Positions 26,931-36,618 of a DNA stretch of 64,000 nucleotides are shown here, one piece after another (the first letter of the stretch is position 1; every line of letters begins with the position of its first letter). A program made the position numbers and the translations under genes. Source of the DNA: Rhodopirellula bahusiensis (GTDB taxonomy: Bacteria; Planctomycetota; Planctomycetia; Pirellulales; Pirellulaceae); contig NZ_NIZW01000018.1 in the NCBI RefSeq assembly GCF_002727185.1, forward strand, positions 62,001 to 126,000, written 5' to 3'. The notes under the pieces are model-generated. The model ran no database searches. It saw nothing but the letters and a program-made list of their open reading frames with translations, and was not told where the DNA came from.

Positions 26931-29459
26931 ATGCCAACCAGGCTCGCCTTCTTGCTTCACGCAGTGCTGCTTGCGTCATTCGTGTTTCTCTGCGCAATAT
27001 CCGATTGTCAGCTGTGTTTCGGCGAAGATTCCAAAGCAGACAACACGTCAGCGATCCCAACACCTGTCTCGCAAACCTCTTTCGAAGACCACATTCGCCC
27101 ATTGCTTGCGACCTACTGCGGCGATTGCCACGCACCCGACGACGAGGATGACCCGGTCGGCTTCCTGAAGTCAACAACCACCGAAGAGATTCAACTTCGC
27201 CGCGAAGTCTGGTCGAGCGCAGCCGAACAACTGCACAACCGCACGATGCCGCCAGCGGATTCGGACCAACCAACCGAAGCCGAACGTTTGCAACTGAGTC
27301 AATGGATTGAAGATCACTTGAAGGCGACCGCGTGTGCCGGCGGCGAGTTCGCGGGGCGTCCCTTGCCTCGACGCCTCAACCGAGACCAGTACACGCACGC
27401 GATCAATGACCTGACAGGTCTGAACTTTGACTTCGTCGAAACCTTTCCGGCGGATGGCGGTGGCGGCGAAGGTTTCAACAACAACGGCGAAACGCTGTTC
27501 ATGCCGCCGTTGTTGATGGAGCGATACTTGGAAGTCGCCGCCAAAGTCATCGACCAAGCGATTGTACTGAAGCCGCTCATCGTTGAATTTGAATCGGAAG
27601 ACAACACCAATGATCCGGCAAGCAACGTCTTTCATACGTTGCTGTGCAGCACCGACGAAACATACGGGCTCTCCATCCGACTCCCTGAAGCCGTTCGGAA
27701 TGACGCGCGGGTTCGAGTGAAAGTGGATGGCATCGTTGCTGCAACACGAGATGCCGGCGACCAACAACATGGCCAGCATTGGATGACGCTCTCGCTGCCC
27801 AAAGGCCAACATCACATTTCCGTCCAAGCGGAACCAACGACCGATTCAAACGGCACGCCGTCGCCCCGAATCGAACAAGTCCGTCTGTTTCAATTGCCAC
27901 GAATTGAGTATCGCAAAGGCCAGCAGATCGAACGCGACCGCAAGAAGATGTCGAAAGTCGTTCAAGAGTTTGCGACAGAAAACGCGGAAGTCCCGATCGA
28001 TCAACTGGAACCCAAATTCCATCGAGGATTCAGAGAATACGGGCGTGAGTCGTTGGCGAAACGCTTGGCCGCAACCGCGAAATTACTTGGGCTATCCTCG
28101 GACGACGATGCGTTGACGCATCGATTGTCTCGAGAGGAGGCGAAGTTGGCGCTGGTGCGTTTTGCCCGACGAGCCTGGCGTCGCCCGGTTGAGCAAGCAA
28201 CCATCGGTCGATGGATGTCACTGTTCGACCATGTCGTTGATCGTGGCGAGTCACCTCGCGCGGCGTTGCAGTTGGCTCTGCAAGCCGTTTTGACTTCACC
28301 GCATTTTCTTTACATCAGCGAAGCCGACCAAGACGAACCCGGCATCCATCCGATCACGGACCTGGAACTCGCGACGCGATTGTCATTCTTCCTTTGGTAT
28401 TCGATTCCCGACGAACGCTTGCTGCAATTGGCTGAGCGGAACGAGTTGAGCGATTCCGGAACGCTTCGCAAGGAAGTCGACCGGATGCTCGCCGACCCTC
28501 GCTCGAAACGCTTCGCGGACGTTTTCGCGAGCCAGTGGCTGGGAACCGCCGCGGTTGGCAACACAGTCATCCCGGACACAAACTTTTTCAAACCGGCCTA
28601 CTCCGATGAATTGGTCATCGACCTTCGTGAACAAGTCGGCCAGACGATGGCCTGGATGATTCGCGAAAATCGACCGGTCACGGACTGGATCGATTCCGAC
28701 ACGGTTGTGATCAACCACCGACTAGCCAAACACTACGGCATGGTCTCGGCCGCGAAAAAGTTGGAGGGCAACGAAGAAGGATTCGTGGCGATCCAAAGGA
28801 CGGACGATTTCGAGGCGTCGCGACGGACCGGAGCGTTGGGGTTGGGCGCGGTTCACATGTTAACCAGCTATTCACGAAGAACCAGTCCGGTGCTTCGGGG
28901 AGCGTGGGTGTTGGAAACGATCTTCGGAACACGAGTCCCCGCACCACCGCCAGATGTGCCTTCTTTGCCCGGCGGCGAAAAAGAAAGCGGCAAGAAGACG
29001 GTCCGCCAACGACTCGAGCAACACCGTGACAATGCGACCTGCGCGGCATGCCACGACTTGATCGACCCCATCGGATTCGCACTCGAAAACTTTGATGTGA
29101 TCGGCCGATGGCGTGATCATGAACGCGGACCGGCGAGCGAAGAGGACTGGCAAAAGAAAGTCAAACGCGAACCCGAGAAAGTCGCGAAACTTCCGAAGAT
29201 CGACAGTTCAGGACGCCTGCCCAGCGGAGAAACATTCGACGGGGTCGATGAACTGCGAGCTGTTTTGGTCGCTCGCCAAGACGCTTTCCTGGACGAGTAC
29301 ATTCGACGCATGCTCGGATTCGCGTTGGCAAGAAGTCTCGAAGAAGCCGACGCATGCACGATCGATTCGATCCGCAAGCATTTGCAGGACAACAACCTGC
29401 AAACTCGCGAATTAATCCATGCGATCATCCAAAGCACTCCCTTTCAAAACCGAGGCTAA
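26931..29459 (+). CDS. Secreted DUF1592-type protein with cytochrome-like heme sites
   Basis: The 842-residue product has a signal sequence (residues 4-32), then a heme site CGDCH after HIRPLLATYCG, typical of the planctomycete cytochrome-like module. The remainder follows the DUF1587, DUF1595, DUF1592, DUF1588 and DUF1585 order, as shown by LPRRLNRDQYTHAINDLTGL, the ARRAWRRPV segment, LTSPHFLYI, and near the C-terminus a second CxxCH (CAACH) in ATCAACHDLIDPIGFALENF. These proteins are exported and of unknown function. The start at 26931 puts the signal at the N-terminus; a GTG at 26898 is also possible. The DUF1552 gene follows 3 bases after the stop, so they form one operon. Confidence 0.9.
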   Translation: MPTRLAFLLHAVLLASFVFLCAISDCQLCFGEDSKADNTSAIPTPVSQTSFEDHIRPLLATYCGDCHAPDDEDDPVGFLKSTTTEEIQLRREVWSSAAEQLHNRTMPPADSDQPTEAERLQLSQWIEDHLKATACAGGEFAGRPLPRRLNRDQYTHAINDLTGLNFDFVETFPADGGGGEGFNNNGETLFMPPLLMERYLEVAAKVIDQAIVLKPLIVEFESEDNTNDPASNVFHTLLCSTDETYGLSIRLPEAVRNDARVRVKVDGIVAATRDAGDQQHGQHWMTLSLPKGQHHISVQAEPTTDSNGTPSPRIEQVRLFQLPRIEYRKGQQIERDRKKMSKVVQEFATENAEVPIDQLEPKFHRGFREYGRESLAKRLAATAKLLGLSSDDDALTHRLSREEAKLALVRFARRAWRRPVEQATIGRWMSLFDHVVDRGESPRAALQLALQAVLTSPHFLYISEADQDEPGIHPITDLELATRLSFFLWYSIPDERLLQLAERNELSDSGTLRKEVDRMLADPRSKRFADVFASQWLGTAAVGNTVIPDTNFFKPAYSDELVIDLREQVGQTMAWMIRENRPVTDWIDSDTVVINHRLAKHYGMVSAAKKLEGNEEGFVAIQRTDDFEASRRTGALGLGAVHMLTSYSRRTSPVLRGAWVLETIFGTRVPAPPPDVPSLPGGEKESGKKTVRQRLEQHRDNATCAACHDLIDPIGFALENFDVIGRWRDHERGPASEEDWQKKVKREPEKVAKLPKIDSSGRLPSGETFDGVDELRAVLVARQDAFLDEYIRRMLGFALARSLEEADACTIDSIRKHLQDNNLQTRELIHAIIQSTPFQNRG

Positions 29460-29462
29460 ACG

Positions 29463-30902
29463 ATGCTGTTTCGAAACAAGCAAGCTCGCCTGTCACGACG
29501 CCGGTTGCTTCGCGGACTCTCCCAGGGTTCCGCGGTGGGGATGAGCCTGCCTTGGCTGCATGCGATGGCGGGTGAATCGCCTGACGACACGCCTCCGGTC
29601 GTGGACGAGAACGGCAGAGTCAAACCGCTCGACCGCCCGCCAGTCCGCACCGCGTTCTTGTTCATGCCCAACGGCGTGAACCCACCGAACTGGACGCCTC
29701 CAGAGATCGCCGAAAGCGACCAATTTGAGCTGACGCCGATGCTGCAACCTTTGGCTGACGTTCGGGAGGAAGTGGTGCTGCTTGAGAACCTGCATCACCC
29801 CAATGTGAACATGCGAAACGGTCACTGGCCCAAGGTGCCCGCGTTTTTATCCGGCGGATTCGTTTTGCGAACATCGGGCCGCGACATGGACACCGGCAGC
29901 ATGTCAGCCGACCAATTCATCGCGTCGAAGATCGGATCGCATACGCCATTGCCAAGCCTAGAACTCGGCGTCGATTCCGCGTACACCGGAGTCGACAATG
30001 TCGGTGGCGGATTCACTCGGATCTATGGCTCGCACATCGCTTGGCGAGACCGTCACACGCCATTGCCCAACGAGATCGTTCCACAACTCGCATTCGATCG
30101 ACTGTTCCGAGGCGGTGCCGCTTCGCCTCCGGTATCCGGATTGAATTTGCATGACCCGCAAGTCGCCAAGTCGCTGCAACGAGACACGACCAGCGTTCTA
30201 GATGTCGTGTTGGAAGACGCTCGTGGTTTGTCGCGACAACTCGGCAGCGAGGATCGTGCGAAGCTGGATGAATACTTGCAAAGCGTCCGAAGCGTCGAAC
30301 AACGCATCGAAGCATCGATGAAGCCTCAAAGACGCTGGATCAACGAAGGCAAGATCGACGTGCCGCGACCGGGACCGGGTTTGCCTGAGCAACACATCGA
30401 GCATGTTCGTCTGATGATGGACATCATGATCCTGGCGTTTTGGACCGACTCAACACGCGTCGCGACGTTCATGATGGGCAATGCCCAAACCGGTCGAAAC
30501 TTCTCGTTCATCGACGGCGTGAAGAGTTCGTTTCACGGGATCTCGCATCACCGGAATGAGCCCGATCGCATTGCGGAGTACGAACGCATTGGGACTTGGC
30601 ACATCGAACAATACGCCTACCTGATCGACCGAATGCGATCATTGAAAGAAGGCGACTCGACGTTGCTGGACAACTCGATGGTCATGTTCGGTTCAACGAT
30701 CCGAGATGGCAACAAACACGACATCGAGAACCTGCCGCTGCTGCTGGCTGGTCGAGGTGGCGGCGCCATTCGAACTGGACGACGCCTGGTTGCACCCGAG
30801 AAATCCCGACTGTGCAACCTGTATGTCTCGATGTTCAACGCGATGGGAATCGAAGCGGAACAATTCGGAACCAGCGACGGCAAAGTCGATCTCGTCGCTT
30901 AG
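29463..30902 (+). CDS. DUF1552 protein with Tat-type signal
   Basis: The 479-residue product begins with a twin-arginine signal: LSRRRLLRGLSQGSAVGMSL followed by a short hydrophobic stretch and an AMAG site. Such folded export suggests a bound cofactor or metal. The body (FMPNGVNPPNWTPPEIAESD, DQFIASKIGSHTPLPSLELG, TFMMGNAQTGRNFSFIDGV, HGISHHRNEPDRI) is characteristic of DUF1552. It pairs with the DUF1592 gene in the same order in many planctomycetes, suggesting the two exported proteins work together on extracellular material. Its tail overlaps the convergent OmpA gene by 4 bases. Confidence 0.88.
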   Translation: MLFRNKQARLSRRRLLRGLSQGSAVGMSLPWLHAMAGESPDDTPPVVDENGRVKPLDRPPVRTAFLFMPNGVNPPNWTPPEIAESDQFELTPMLQPLADVREEVVLLENLHHPNVNMRNGHWPKVPAFLSGGFVLRTSGRDMDTGSMSADQFIASKIGSHTPLPSLELGVDSAYTGVDNVGGGFTRIYGSHIAWRDRHTPLPNEIVPQLAFDRLFRGGAASPPVSGLNLHDPQVAKSLQRDTTSVLDVVLEDARGLSRQLGSEDRAKLDEYLQSVRSVEQRIEASMKPQRRWINEGKIDVPRPGPGLPEQHIEHVRLMMDIMILAFWTDSTRVATFMMGNAQTGRNFSFIDGVKSSFHGISHHRNEPDRIAEYERIGTWHIEQYAYLIDRMRSLKEGDSTLLDNSMVMFGSTIRDGNKHDIENLPLLLAGRGGGAIRTGRRLVAPEKSRLCNLYVSMFNAMGIEAEQFGTSDGKVDLVA

Positions 30903-31747
30903 AACGACTCGGGATAAATCACCAGCTCGACGCGGCGATTCGCGGCGCGTCCGGCGGGAGTCGTGTTGTCTTGGCGAGGGTTGTTCGATCCCTGTGCGAC
31001 CGTGAACAATTGCTGTGCTGGCATGCCGCTTCGGCGAGTCAACCAATCCAACACCGCGCCCGTTTGAGCGGACGTGAGTTGATGAGCGCTGCCGGCCGCT
31101 CCTCCATACATGGGAGCGTTGTCGGTGTAGCCTTCGATGCCAATTCGCTGACGAGGGAACACCGAACGAAGTTGAGCAGCGGTCGGATCCAAAATCGAAC
31201 CCGCGGAAGGCTGCAGTTGTCCGGTGCCTTGCGCGAACAATTGATCGCTCGGCAAGATGACTCGCAGCACCTCACCGTCTTGTTCGACTTTCAAGCCGCC
31301 CAAGTTCAGACGACCGGCCATTTGATTGAGGTTTGTGTTGGCTCGAATCGTCGCACCGCCACGCATTTGTGCGGACGCTTGAAAACTGCGTGCCTGACTC
31401 TGAGCGTCTTGTGCGACAATCCGAGCGGACTCGTATTGCTGAGTCGTGTCCGACAACTGTTTGCGGACCAAGTTCAATTCGTCGCGATAAACTTGCGACT
31501 GTTGCTCGCTTTGGGCCAACTGCGTTGTCAGCTGACGATTGTTGTCGTCCAGCAATTGAACCCGACGGTTCAGCTCAGCGACCTGGGCCTGGATGCCATT
31601 GACCGCGGTGGTGCTCGGTGGCGGTTGCCACACGGAAGTTCCGCCGCCCGCCAAGTACGGGTTTTGTGAACAGCCCACTGCAACGCAGGTCCACACAAGT
31701 GCGACCGCGAGGAAAGCCATATCGGAGCGTTGACGAAAAACGTTCAT
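30899..31747 (-). CDS. OmpA-family lipoprotein
   Basis: The 282-residue product has a lipoprotein signal (hydrophobic core AFLAVALVWTCVAV, lipobox VAVGC). A coiled coil rich in Gln follows (residues about 50-150, QVAELNRRVQLLDDNNRQLTTQ). The C-terminal OmpA domain binds peptidoglycan: IGIEGYTDNAPMYGG, then SAQTGAVLDWLTRRSG, NNPRQDNTTPAGRAANRRVEL. It likely tethers the outer membrane to the cell wall or scaffolds an envelope complex. The Met at 31747 gives a proper signal; the longer frame adds 10 residues. Confidence 0.88.
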   Translation of the reverse strand: MNVFRQRSDMAFLAVALVWTCVAVGCSQNPYLAGGGTSVWQPPPSTTAVNGIQAQVAELNRRVQLLDDNNRQLTTQLAQSEQQSQVYRDELNLVRKQLSDTTQQYESARIVAQDAQSQARSFQASAQMRGGATIRANTNLNQMAGRLNLGGLKVEQDGEVLRVILPSDQLFAQGTGQLQPSAGSILDPTAAQLRSVFPRQRIGIEGYTDNAPMYGGAAGSAHQLTSAQTGAVLDWLTRRSGMPAQQLFTVAQGSNNPRQDNTTPAGRAANRRVELVIYPESF

Positions 31748-31909
31748 GGCAGGGACGTTACGAAACGAATCGGGCAAGTCACAACACCGATTCGAATCGA
31801 CTTTTGAAAAAACGAGTGGATTTGCTCAAGAATCTCCGACCGACCGCCGGCTGGTTCGCCAGAACGCGGTCCACAGCCGTGAAACGAAAAGTGCGAAAAG
31901 ATGGCTCCG

Positions 31910-32599
31910 TCAGTCCGATAGAAGCTCGTCATCGACCAAGAATCGCACCACTCGATCGGTGTCCGACAAGTCGTCCAGCAACAACGTCGGTTTGGCCGGC
32001 GCCAATTGATCTCGAGAGAATTCGCCGGTGGTGACCGCCAACGTCTTCGCTCCGATCGCTCGGCCGCACAACACATCCGCGGGGGTGTCGCCGATCACGA
32101 TGGTTTCTTGGTGAGAATCGCCATGACGCCGCGCCACAACGCTGGCGGCTCGCCGAGCCATGTCGTCACGGTGCACGTCCAGATCGCCTCCGATGATCCA
32201 GCGAACCCACCGGCGGATCTCGAAATGCTCCAGTTTTTTCGTTGCCGTCTCGGGGAAATTCCCGGTCATAACTGCAACGTCCAGATTAGGAATCCCGTCC
32301 AAGGCTTCGAATAACGGCACGATCCCCGGCAGAAGGGTGCCGCCCGATCGCCGCAGTTCGGCTCCGAACAGGCCTCCGTACCGCCGTCGCAATCGACCGC
32401 AGTTGGCTTCCGTCGGCGAAACCTTGTTCCGTTGCAACAATTCGACCATCAGACTTCTGTCTGTTCGGCCGGAAAACGAAATTCGCGTGTCCGGATCCTC
32501 GACCGAAAATTCCTCTTCAATCGCCTGCCGAAGCGCCCGATTCCCACCACCGGCGGTCGTCAAAAGCGTCCCGTCGATGTCAAATAGCAACACTCGCAC
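31910..32599 (-). CDS. HAD-family phosphatase
   Basis: The 229-residue product has the haloacid dehalogenase motifs: [11 protein letters not shown] (two Asp); [10 protein letters not shown] (Thr); III, a Lys in the RKHFEIRRW-like region ([13 protein letters not shown]); [13 protein letters not shown] (Asp). The cap inserted after motif I is helical ([21 protein letters not shown]), as in phosphoglycolate phosphatase-like enzymes. Substrate not assignable. It faces the menaquinone operon, divergently. Confidence 0.88.
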   Translation of the reverse strand: MRVLLFDIDGTLLTTAGGGNRALRQAIEEEFSVEDPDTRISFSGRTDRSLMVELLQRNKVSPTEANCGRLRRRYGGLFGAELRRSGGTLLPGIVPLFEALDGIPNLDVAVMTGNFPETATKKLEHFEIRRWVRWIIGGDLDVHRDDMARRAASVVARRHGDSHQETIVIGDTPADVLCGRAIGAKTLAVTTGEFSRDQLAPAKPTLLLDDLSDTDRVVRFLVDDELLSD

Positions 32600-32643
32600 C
32601 TAACCACTGCCCCTTCCATCTCGTTGTCTTCCTAAGTTGTCAC

Positions 32644-33519
32644 ATGAGTGTCCCAAACGTTGACCCGTCCCACCAGTCCAATGCTTCGGCGGATGAGTCG
32701 GCGAGTCCCGCACCGTCGAACGAGGGGTTGGACAAGAGCGGTGAGCGAGTTCGCGAAATGTTCCGGCAAATCGCGCCGCGATACGACGTGATGAATCACC
32801 TGTTGTCACTGAACATCGACAAGTGGTGGCGACGCAAAGCCGTTCAAACGTTGAACATCGATGGGGATGCTCCGATTCTGGACCTGTGTTGCGGAACGGG
32901 TGACTTAGCGATCGCGATCGCCGATTCGGCGGGAGCAGACGTCCAAGTCGTCGGCAGCGATTTCTGCCACGCGATGCTGGAAATCGCTCGAGACAAAGAG
33001 TCGAAACGAACGCGAGATGCGGCGGGTGGATCCGGACGACACACGATCCCGTTCTTGGAAGCCGATTCGATGGCGCTGCCGTTCGACGATGATTCCTTCC
33101 AGTGCGTGACCGTCGCGTTTGGCTTGCGAAATATCGCCGACACCGATCAGGGCTTGTCCGAGATGGCTCGCGTTTGCAAACCAGGCGGCCAAGTCCTCGT
33201 GCTCGAGTTCTCACAACCAACGCTGCCGGTTTTGAAACAGGCCTACAACTTTTACTTCCGGCACGTCCTGCCTCGCATTGGCCAGTGGATGGCTCGCAAC
33301 GACAAATCCGCGTACGAGTACTTGCCTGAATCCGTCGGCAAATTTCCCTGCGGCGACGCCCTGGCCAATCGAATGCGGAACATCGGTCTGGAACACGTCA
33401 CTTTCCGTCCGCTGACGCTGGGTGTCGCGACGATCTACGTGGGCGAAAAGCCCGGTGGCAAAACCAACCACGCGGAGATGGCGGCTCATCGCGAACGTGA
33501 AGCCTTGGTGGCGACATGA
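32644..33519 (+). CDS. menG: Demethylmenaquinone methyltransferase (UbiE/MenG)
   Basis: It transfers a methyl group from S-adenosylmethionine to demethylmenaquinone, the last step of menaquinone synthesis. The 291-residue product has an N-terminal 35-residue low-complexity extension, then the UbiE signatures: [20 protein letters not shown], the SAM motif [29 protein letters not shown] and the C-terminal [11 protein letters not shown]. It heads a cluster with ubiX, ubiA and mqnE; the next gene overlaps its stop by 4 bases (ATGA). It is called MenG rather than UbiE because of this menaquinone cluster. Confidence 0.92.
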   Translation: MSVPNVDPSHQSNASADESASPAPSNEGLDKSGERVREMFRQIAPRYDVMNHLLSLNIDKWWRRKAVQTLNIDGDAPILDLCCGTGDLAIAIADSAGADVQVVGSDFCHAMLEIARDKESKRTRDAAGGSGRHTIPFLEADSMALPFDDDSFQCVTVAFGLRNIADTDQGLSEMARVCKPGGQVLVLEFSQPTLPVLKQAYNFYFRHVLPRIGQWMARNDKSAYEYLPESVGKFPCGDALANRMRNIGLEHVTFRPLTLGVATIYVGEKPGGKTNHAEMAAHREREALVAT

Positions 33520-34184
33520 GTGACGATTCCAAACGTCGCCGCCGAATTGTGCTGGCGATCACGGGAGCCTCGGGCGCTCCGATCGCGGTCCGTTTACTGC
33601 AAGTGATGCGGCGGGACACCAACGTGGAGGTTCATCTGACGATCAGCCCCAGTGGTGCGGCGGTGCTGCAACAAGAGATGGGCCTGCAACTGGATCTGCG
33701 ATCACCTGACCTCAACGCGTTGCTCGCTTGCGTGCCGGCTTGGGCCAGTGAACCTGCTCCGCAATTCGATACGATCGACTCCGCGGGCGACGATCGCTTG
33801 CACTATCACCAACACGACGATTACATGACTCCCATCGCCAGCGGTTCGTTCCTGACCGACGCGATGGTGCTTTGCCCGTGCAGCGGAAGCACGCTGTCGG
33901 GCGTCGCTCGTTCGGCTGCATCGAACCTGGTTCAACGAGCCGCTGAAGTGCACCTGAAGGAACACCGCAAACTGGTCATCGTGCCTCGCGAAACACCGAT
34001 GAGCGTTCTGCAAATCGAGAACATGCACCGACTCGCCGCAGCCGGGGCCGTGATGCTGCCCGCGATGCCGGGTTGGTACCACGACGTCCAACGCATCGAG
34101 GACCTGGTCAACTTTGTCGTTGCCAGGATCATGGACCAAATTGGTTTGGACAATGGATTGATCCAGCGATGGAAGGACGCGTGA
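33516..34184 (+). CDS. ubiX: Flavin prenyltransferase UbiX
   Basis: UbiX makes prenylated FMN, the cofactor of UbiD-type decarboxylases; in the futalosine pathway such a decarboxylase follows menaquinone ring formation. The 222-residue product shows the family motifs: [17 protein letters not shown] near the N-terminus, [59 protein letters not shown] (only key parts meaningful), with PAMPGWYHD near the end. An insertion of about 25 residues around residue 75 makes it slightly longer than usual. Its ATG overlaps the menG stop (ATGA). Confidence 0.92.
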   Translation: MSDDSKRRRRIVLAITGASGAPIAVRLLQVMRRDTNVEVHLTISPSGAAVLQQEMGLQLDLRSPDLNALLACVPAWASEPAPQFDTIDSAGDDRLHYHQHDDYMTPIASGSFLTDAMVLCPCSGSTLSGVARSAASNLVQRAAEVHLKEHRKLVIVPRETPMSVLQIENMHRLAAAGAVMLPAMPGWYHDVQRIEDLVNFVVARIMDQIGLDNGLIQRWKDA

Positions 34185-34197
34185 GAATTTGACCACG

Positions 34198-35115
34198 ATG
34201 GCAAAACTGAACGACTGGCTCGGCCTGATTCGCTTTTCGCACACCATTTTCGCGTTGCCTTTCGCGATTCTGGCTGCGTTTCTGGCGTGGTCGACGCCGA
34301 TGCCGGGAACCTCACCGCCGACTTATCCCACCGTCCGGTTGCAGGATATCGTCGGCATTCTGCTGTGCATGGTTCTGGCACGCAGCGCCGCGATGGCATT
34401 CAACCGCTGGGTCGACCGGCGAATTGACGCCGCGAATCCACGTACCGCGACTCGGCACATTCCGGCGGGAAAGCTGTCTGCTCCGGCGGTGCTCGGCTTC
34501 ACCGTTGTGTGCGGCCTCGGTTTCATTGCCGCGACACTGCTTTTTCTTCCCAACCGACTGCCGCTTTTTGCTTCCATCCCGGTGCTGCTCTTCCTCTGCG
34601 GCTACTCACTGGCAAAACGCTTCACCTCGTCGGCGCACCTGTGGCTGGGGATCGCGCTCAGCCTATCGCCGATCTGCGTTTGGGCGGCGATTCGCGGCGA
34701 GGTTGTGCTTCAACACCCCGGCGATTTCTGGGTTCCTGGATGGCTGGCCGTCGCGGTCGCGTTCTGGGTCGCGGGTTTCGACATCATCTATTCGTGCCAA
34801 GATGCCGAGTTCGATTCCGCGGAGGGATTGCACAGCGTCCCGTCTCGACGAGGCGTTTCCGGTGCCCTGCGGGTTGCGGCGATCTCGCATGTCGCGATGA
34901 TTTTAGCACTGGGGCTGCTGGCCTGGACCGGAAGTGCGTCCGGCCTGGGGTTTTTGTTTTTGATTGCCGTGTTGCTGACCGCCGCTTTGGTCATTTACCA
35001 ACACCGCTTGGTTTCGCCGAGCGACCTGTCTCGCGTCAACCAAGCCTTTTTTCATACCAATGCGATTGTCAGCGTGATCCTGATGACCGCCGGAGTGATC
35101 GACTGCTTCGTTTAG
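34198..35115 (+). CDS. UbiA-family prenyltransferase, probably menaquinone branch (MqnP-like)
   Basis: It attaches an isoprenoid chain to an aromatic precursor in the membrane. The 305-residue product has about eight membrane helices and both Asp-rich pyrophosphate-binding motifs: NRWVDRRIDAANPRTATR and DIIYSCQDAEFDSAEGLHSVPSR. Both are of the type in 4-hydroxybenzoate and futalosine-pathway enzymes. Because it lies between ubiX and mqnE, prenylation of a futalosine-pathway intermediate is more likely than ubiquinone synthesis. The ATG at 34198 is chosen; a TTG 9 bases earlier is possible. The gap to ubiX is 13 bases. Confidence 0.88.
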   Translation: MAKLNDWLGLIRFSHTIFALPFAILAAFLAWSTPMPGTSPPTYPTVRLQDIVGILLCMVLARSAAMAFNRWVDRRIDAANPRTATRHIPAGKLSAPAVLGFTVVCGLGFIAATLLFLPNRLPLFASIPVLLFLCGYSLAKRFTSSAHLWLGIALSLSPICVWAAIRGEVVLQHPGDFWVPGWLAVAVAFWVAGFDIIYSCQDAEFDSAEGLHSVPSRRGVSGALRVAAISHVAMILALGLLAWTGSASGLGFLFLIAVLLTAALVIYQHRLVSPSDLSRVNQAFFHTNAIVSVILMTAGVIDCFV

Positions 35116-35175
35116 CGGTTAAGAACGAGCCAGCCGACTCCTCCTACGATTTGCCTTTCCACTCGAATCATCACC

Positions 35176-36339
35176 ATGCAAGCCAACGAACGAGACGCCC
35201 GTTTTCGCGAAATTCGTGACAAGGTCGAATCAGAACAACGCCTGTCGATGGAAGACGGTTTGTTTCTCTACGAACCGGAAGTGTCGATTCAGCAGATCGG
35301 TGAACTGGCAAACTTCGTTCGCGAGCGAAAGAACGGCAACGTCGGCTATTACAACATCAACACGCACCTCAACCCGACCAACGTGTGCGTGTATCGATGC
35401 CGGTTTTGTGCCTTTCGGAAAGACTTGCGGGACGAAAACGGTTACGCGATGTCGGATGAGCAGATCCTGCATCGAGGTGCCGAGGCAACGGCCAACGGTT
35501 GCACCGAAATGCACATCGTTGGCGGATTGCACCACCAAAGAAAGTACGAGTGGTACCGCGATATCATCTCGATGCTGAAAGAGAACTACCCGAAGATTCA
35601 CCTGAAAGCCTGGACCGCTGTCGAGATCGATTGGTTCCGCTTTCAAACCAAGAAGTCCTTCGAATGGGTCCTCGATGACATGCGGTCCGCGGGTCTGGGC
35701 AGCATGCCCGGCGGCGGTGCCGAGATCTTCCATCCCGAAGTTCGCGACCAACTGTGTGAACACAAAGCCAACACGCCCGCGTGGCTCGAAATCCACCGAA
35801 CGGCCCATCAAATTGGTTTGAAGACCAATTGCACGATGCTGTACGGGCACGTCGAAAAAGCCTACCACCGCATCGATCACCTGATGCGACTGCGTGAACT
35901 GCAAGACAAAACCAACGGGTTCCAAGTCTTCATCCCGCTCGCCTTCCACCCCGACAACACCAAGCTTTCCGATCTAAAAAAGCCATCGGGCTTGATGGAT
36001 CTGCGAACGATGGCGATCAGCCGTTTGATGCTGGACAACGTCCAACACATCAAGGCGTACTGGATCATGTTGGGGATCGAAACCGCTCAGACTGCCTTGG
36101 CTTACGGTGCCGACGACATCGACGGAACGGTCCGCCATGAGTTGATTTATCACGACGCTGGAGCAAAGACCCCCGAGTTCATGTCCGTCGATCAAATCAA
36201 GGACCTGATTCGCGAAGCAGGCCGCGATCCGATCGAACGCGACACGACCTACAACCGAGTGATTCGCGACGAGAACGATTTCACCATCTGGCACTCAGGC
36301 GAAAGCGTCGACGCCAAAGCTCAACTAGCAGGTGCGTAA
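35176..36339 (+). CDS. mqnE: Aminofutalosine synthase (radical SAM)
   Basis: MqnE joins a SAM-derived adenosyl radical to 3-(1-carboxyvinyl)oxybenzoate to form aminofutalosine, committing chorismate to the futalosine menaquinone route. The 387-residue product has the radical SAM cluster motif CVYRCRFC (C71, C75, C78), then TEMHIVGGLH, IHLKAWTAVEIDW, GAEIFHPEVRDQ, TMLYGHVEKAYHRIDHL and PLAFHPDNT, all typical of MqnE rather than the related MqnC. It ends the plus-strand cluster with 60 bases after ubiA. The other futalosine genes (mqnA, B/D, C) are not in this window. Confidence 0.93.
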   Translation: MQANERDARFREIRDKVESEQRLSMEDGLFLYEPEVSIQQIGELANFVRERKNGNVGYYNINTHLNPTNVCVYRCRFCAFRKDLRDENGYAMSDEQILHRGAEATANGCTEMHIVGGLHHQRKYEWYRDIISMLKENYPKIHLKAWTAVEIDWFRFQTKKSFEWVLDDMRSAGLGSMPGGGAEIFHPEVRDQLCEHKANTPAWLEIHRTAHQIGLKTNCTMLYGHVEKAYHRIDHLMRLRELQDKTNGFQVFIPLAFHPDNTKLSDLKKPSGLMDLRTMAISRLMLDNVQHIKAYWIMLGIETAQTALAYGADDIDGTVRHELIYHDAGAKTPEFMSVDQIKDLIREAGRDPIERDTTYNRVIRDENDFTIWHSGESVDAKAQLAGA

Positions 36340-36618
36340 CCCAATCTCCGCTTGAGTGATATCAGACTCGGCACGCCCCCCTTCTCGCCACTGTCCTAAC
36401 CAGCCGTCGACGGTGCCTATACGTAGGCCAGGTTTCAACCTGGCGCCCCAACCGATGCTTTGGAACAAAGCGAGGCGTCCCCCGCCAACCCAATGCCGGC
36501 AGTTGGCCACTCAATCGCCAAACCCCAACGCCAGCCGAACACCCCACAAGCGCAAAAAAATGCGGCATCCCAAAGACGCCGCATTCTTCAGCTTCAGTGA
36601 TTCCGATTTACCAAACGC
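36340..36618. other. Intergenic region with a palindrome and the dapA terminator
   Basis: Between convergent mqnE and dapA. It holds GCCAGGTT-TC-AACCTGGC at 36427-36444, an 8-base-arm palindrome of a type common in planctomycete intergenic DNA, and the terminator at 36554-36585. ORFs are not convincing. Confidence 0.5.
36554..36585 (-). terminator. Rho-independent terminator of dapA
   Basis: On the minus strand AATGCGGC and GCCGCATT form an 8-base perfect stem with an 11-base loop, followed by seven T residues in all. It lies 34 bases past the dapA stop codon. Confidence 0.9.

Noticed and set aside
30596-31669. 357-codon plus-strand frame over the end of the DUF1552 gene and the OmpA gene
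   Set aside because: Both overlapped genes are well supported. The frame is Arg/Ser-rich and low in conserved features, typical of a shadow.
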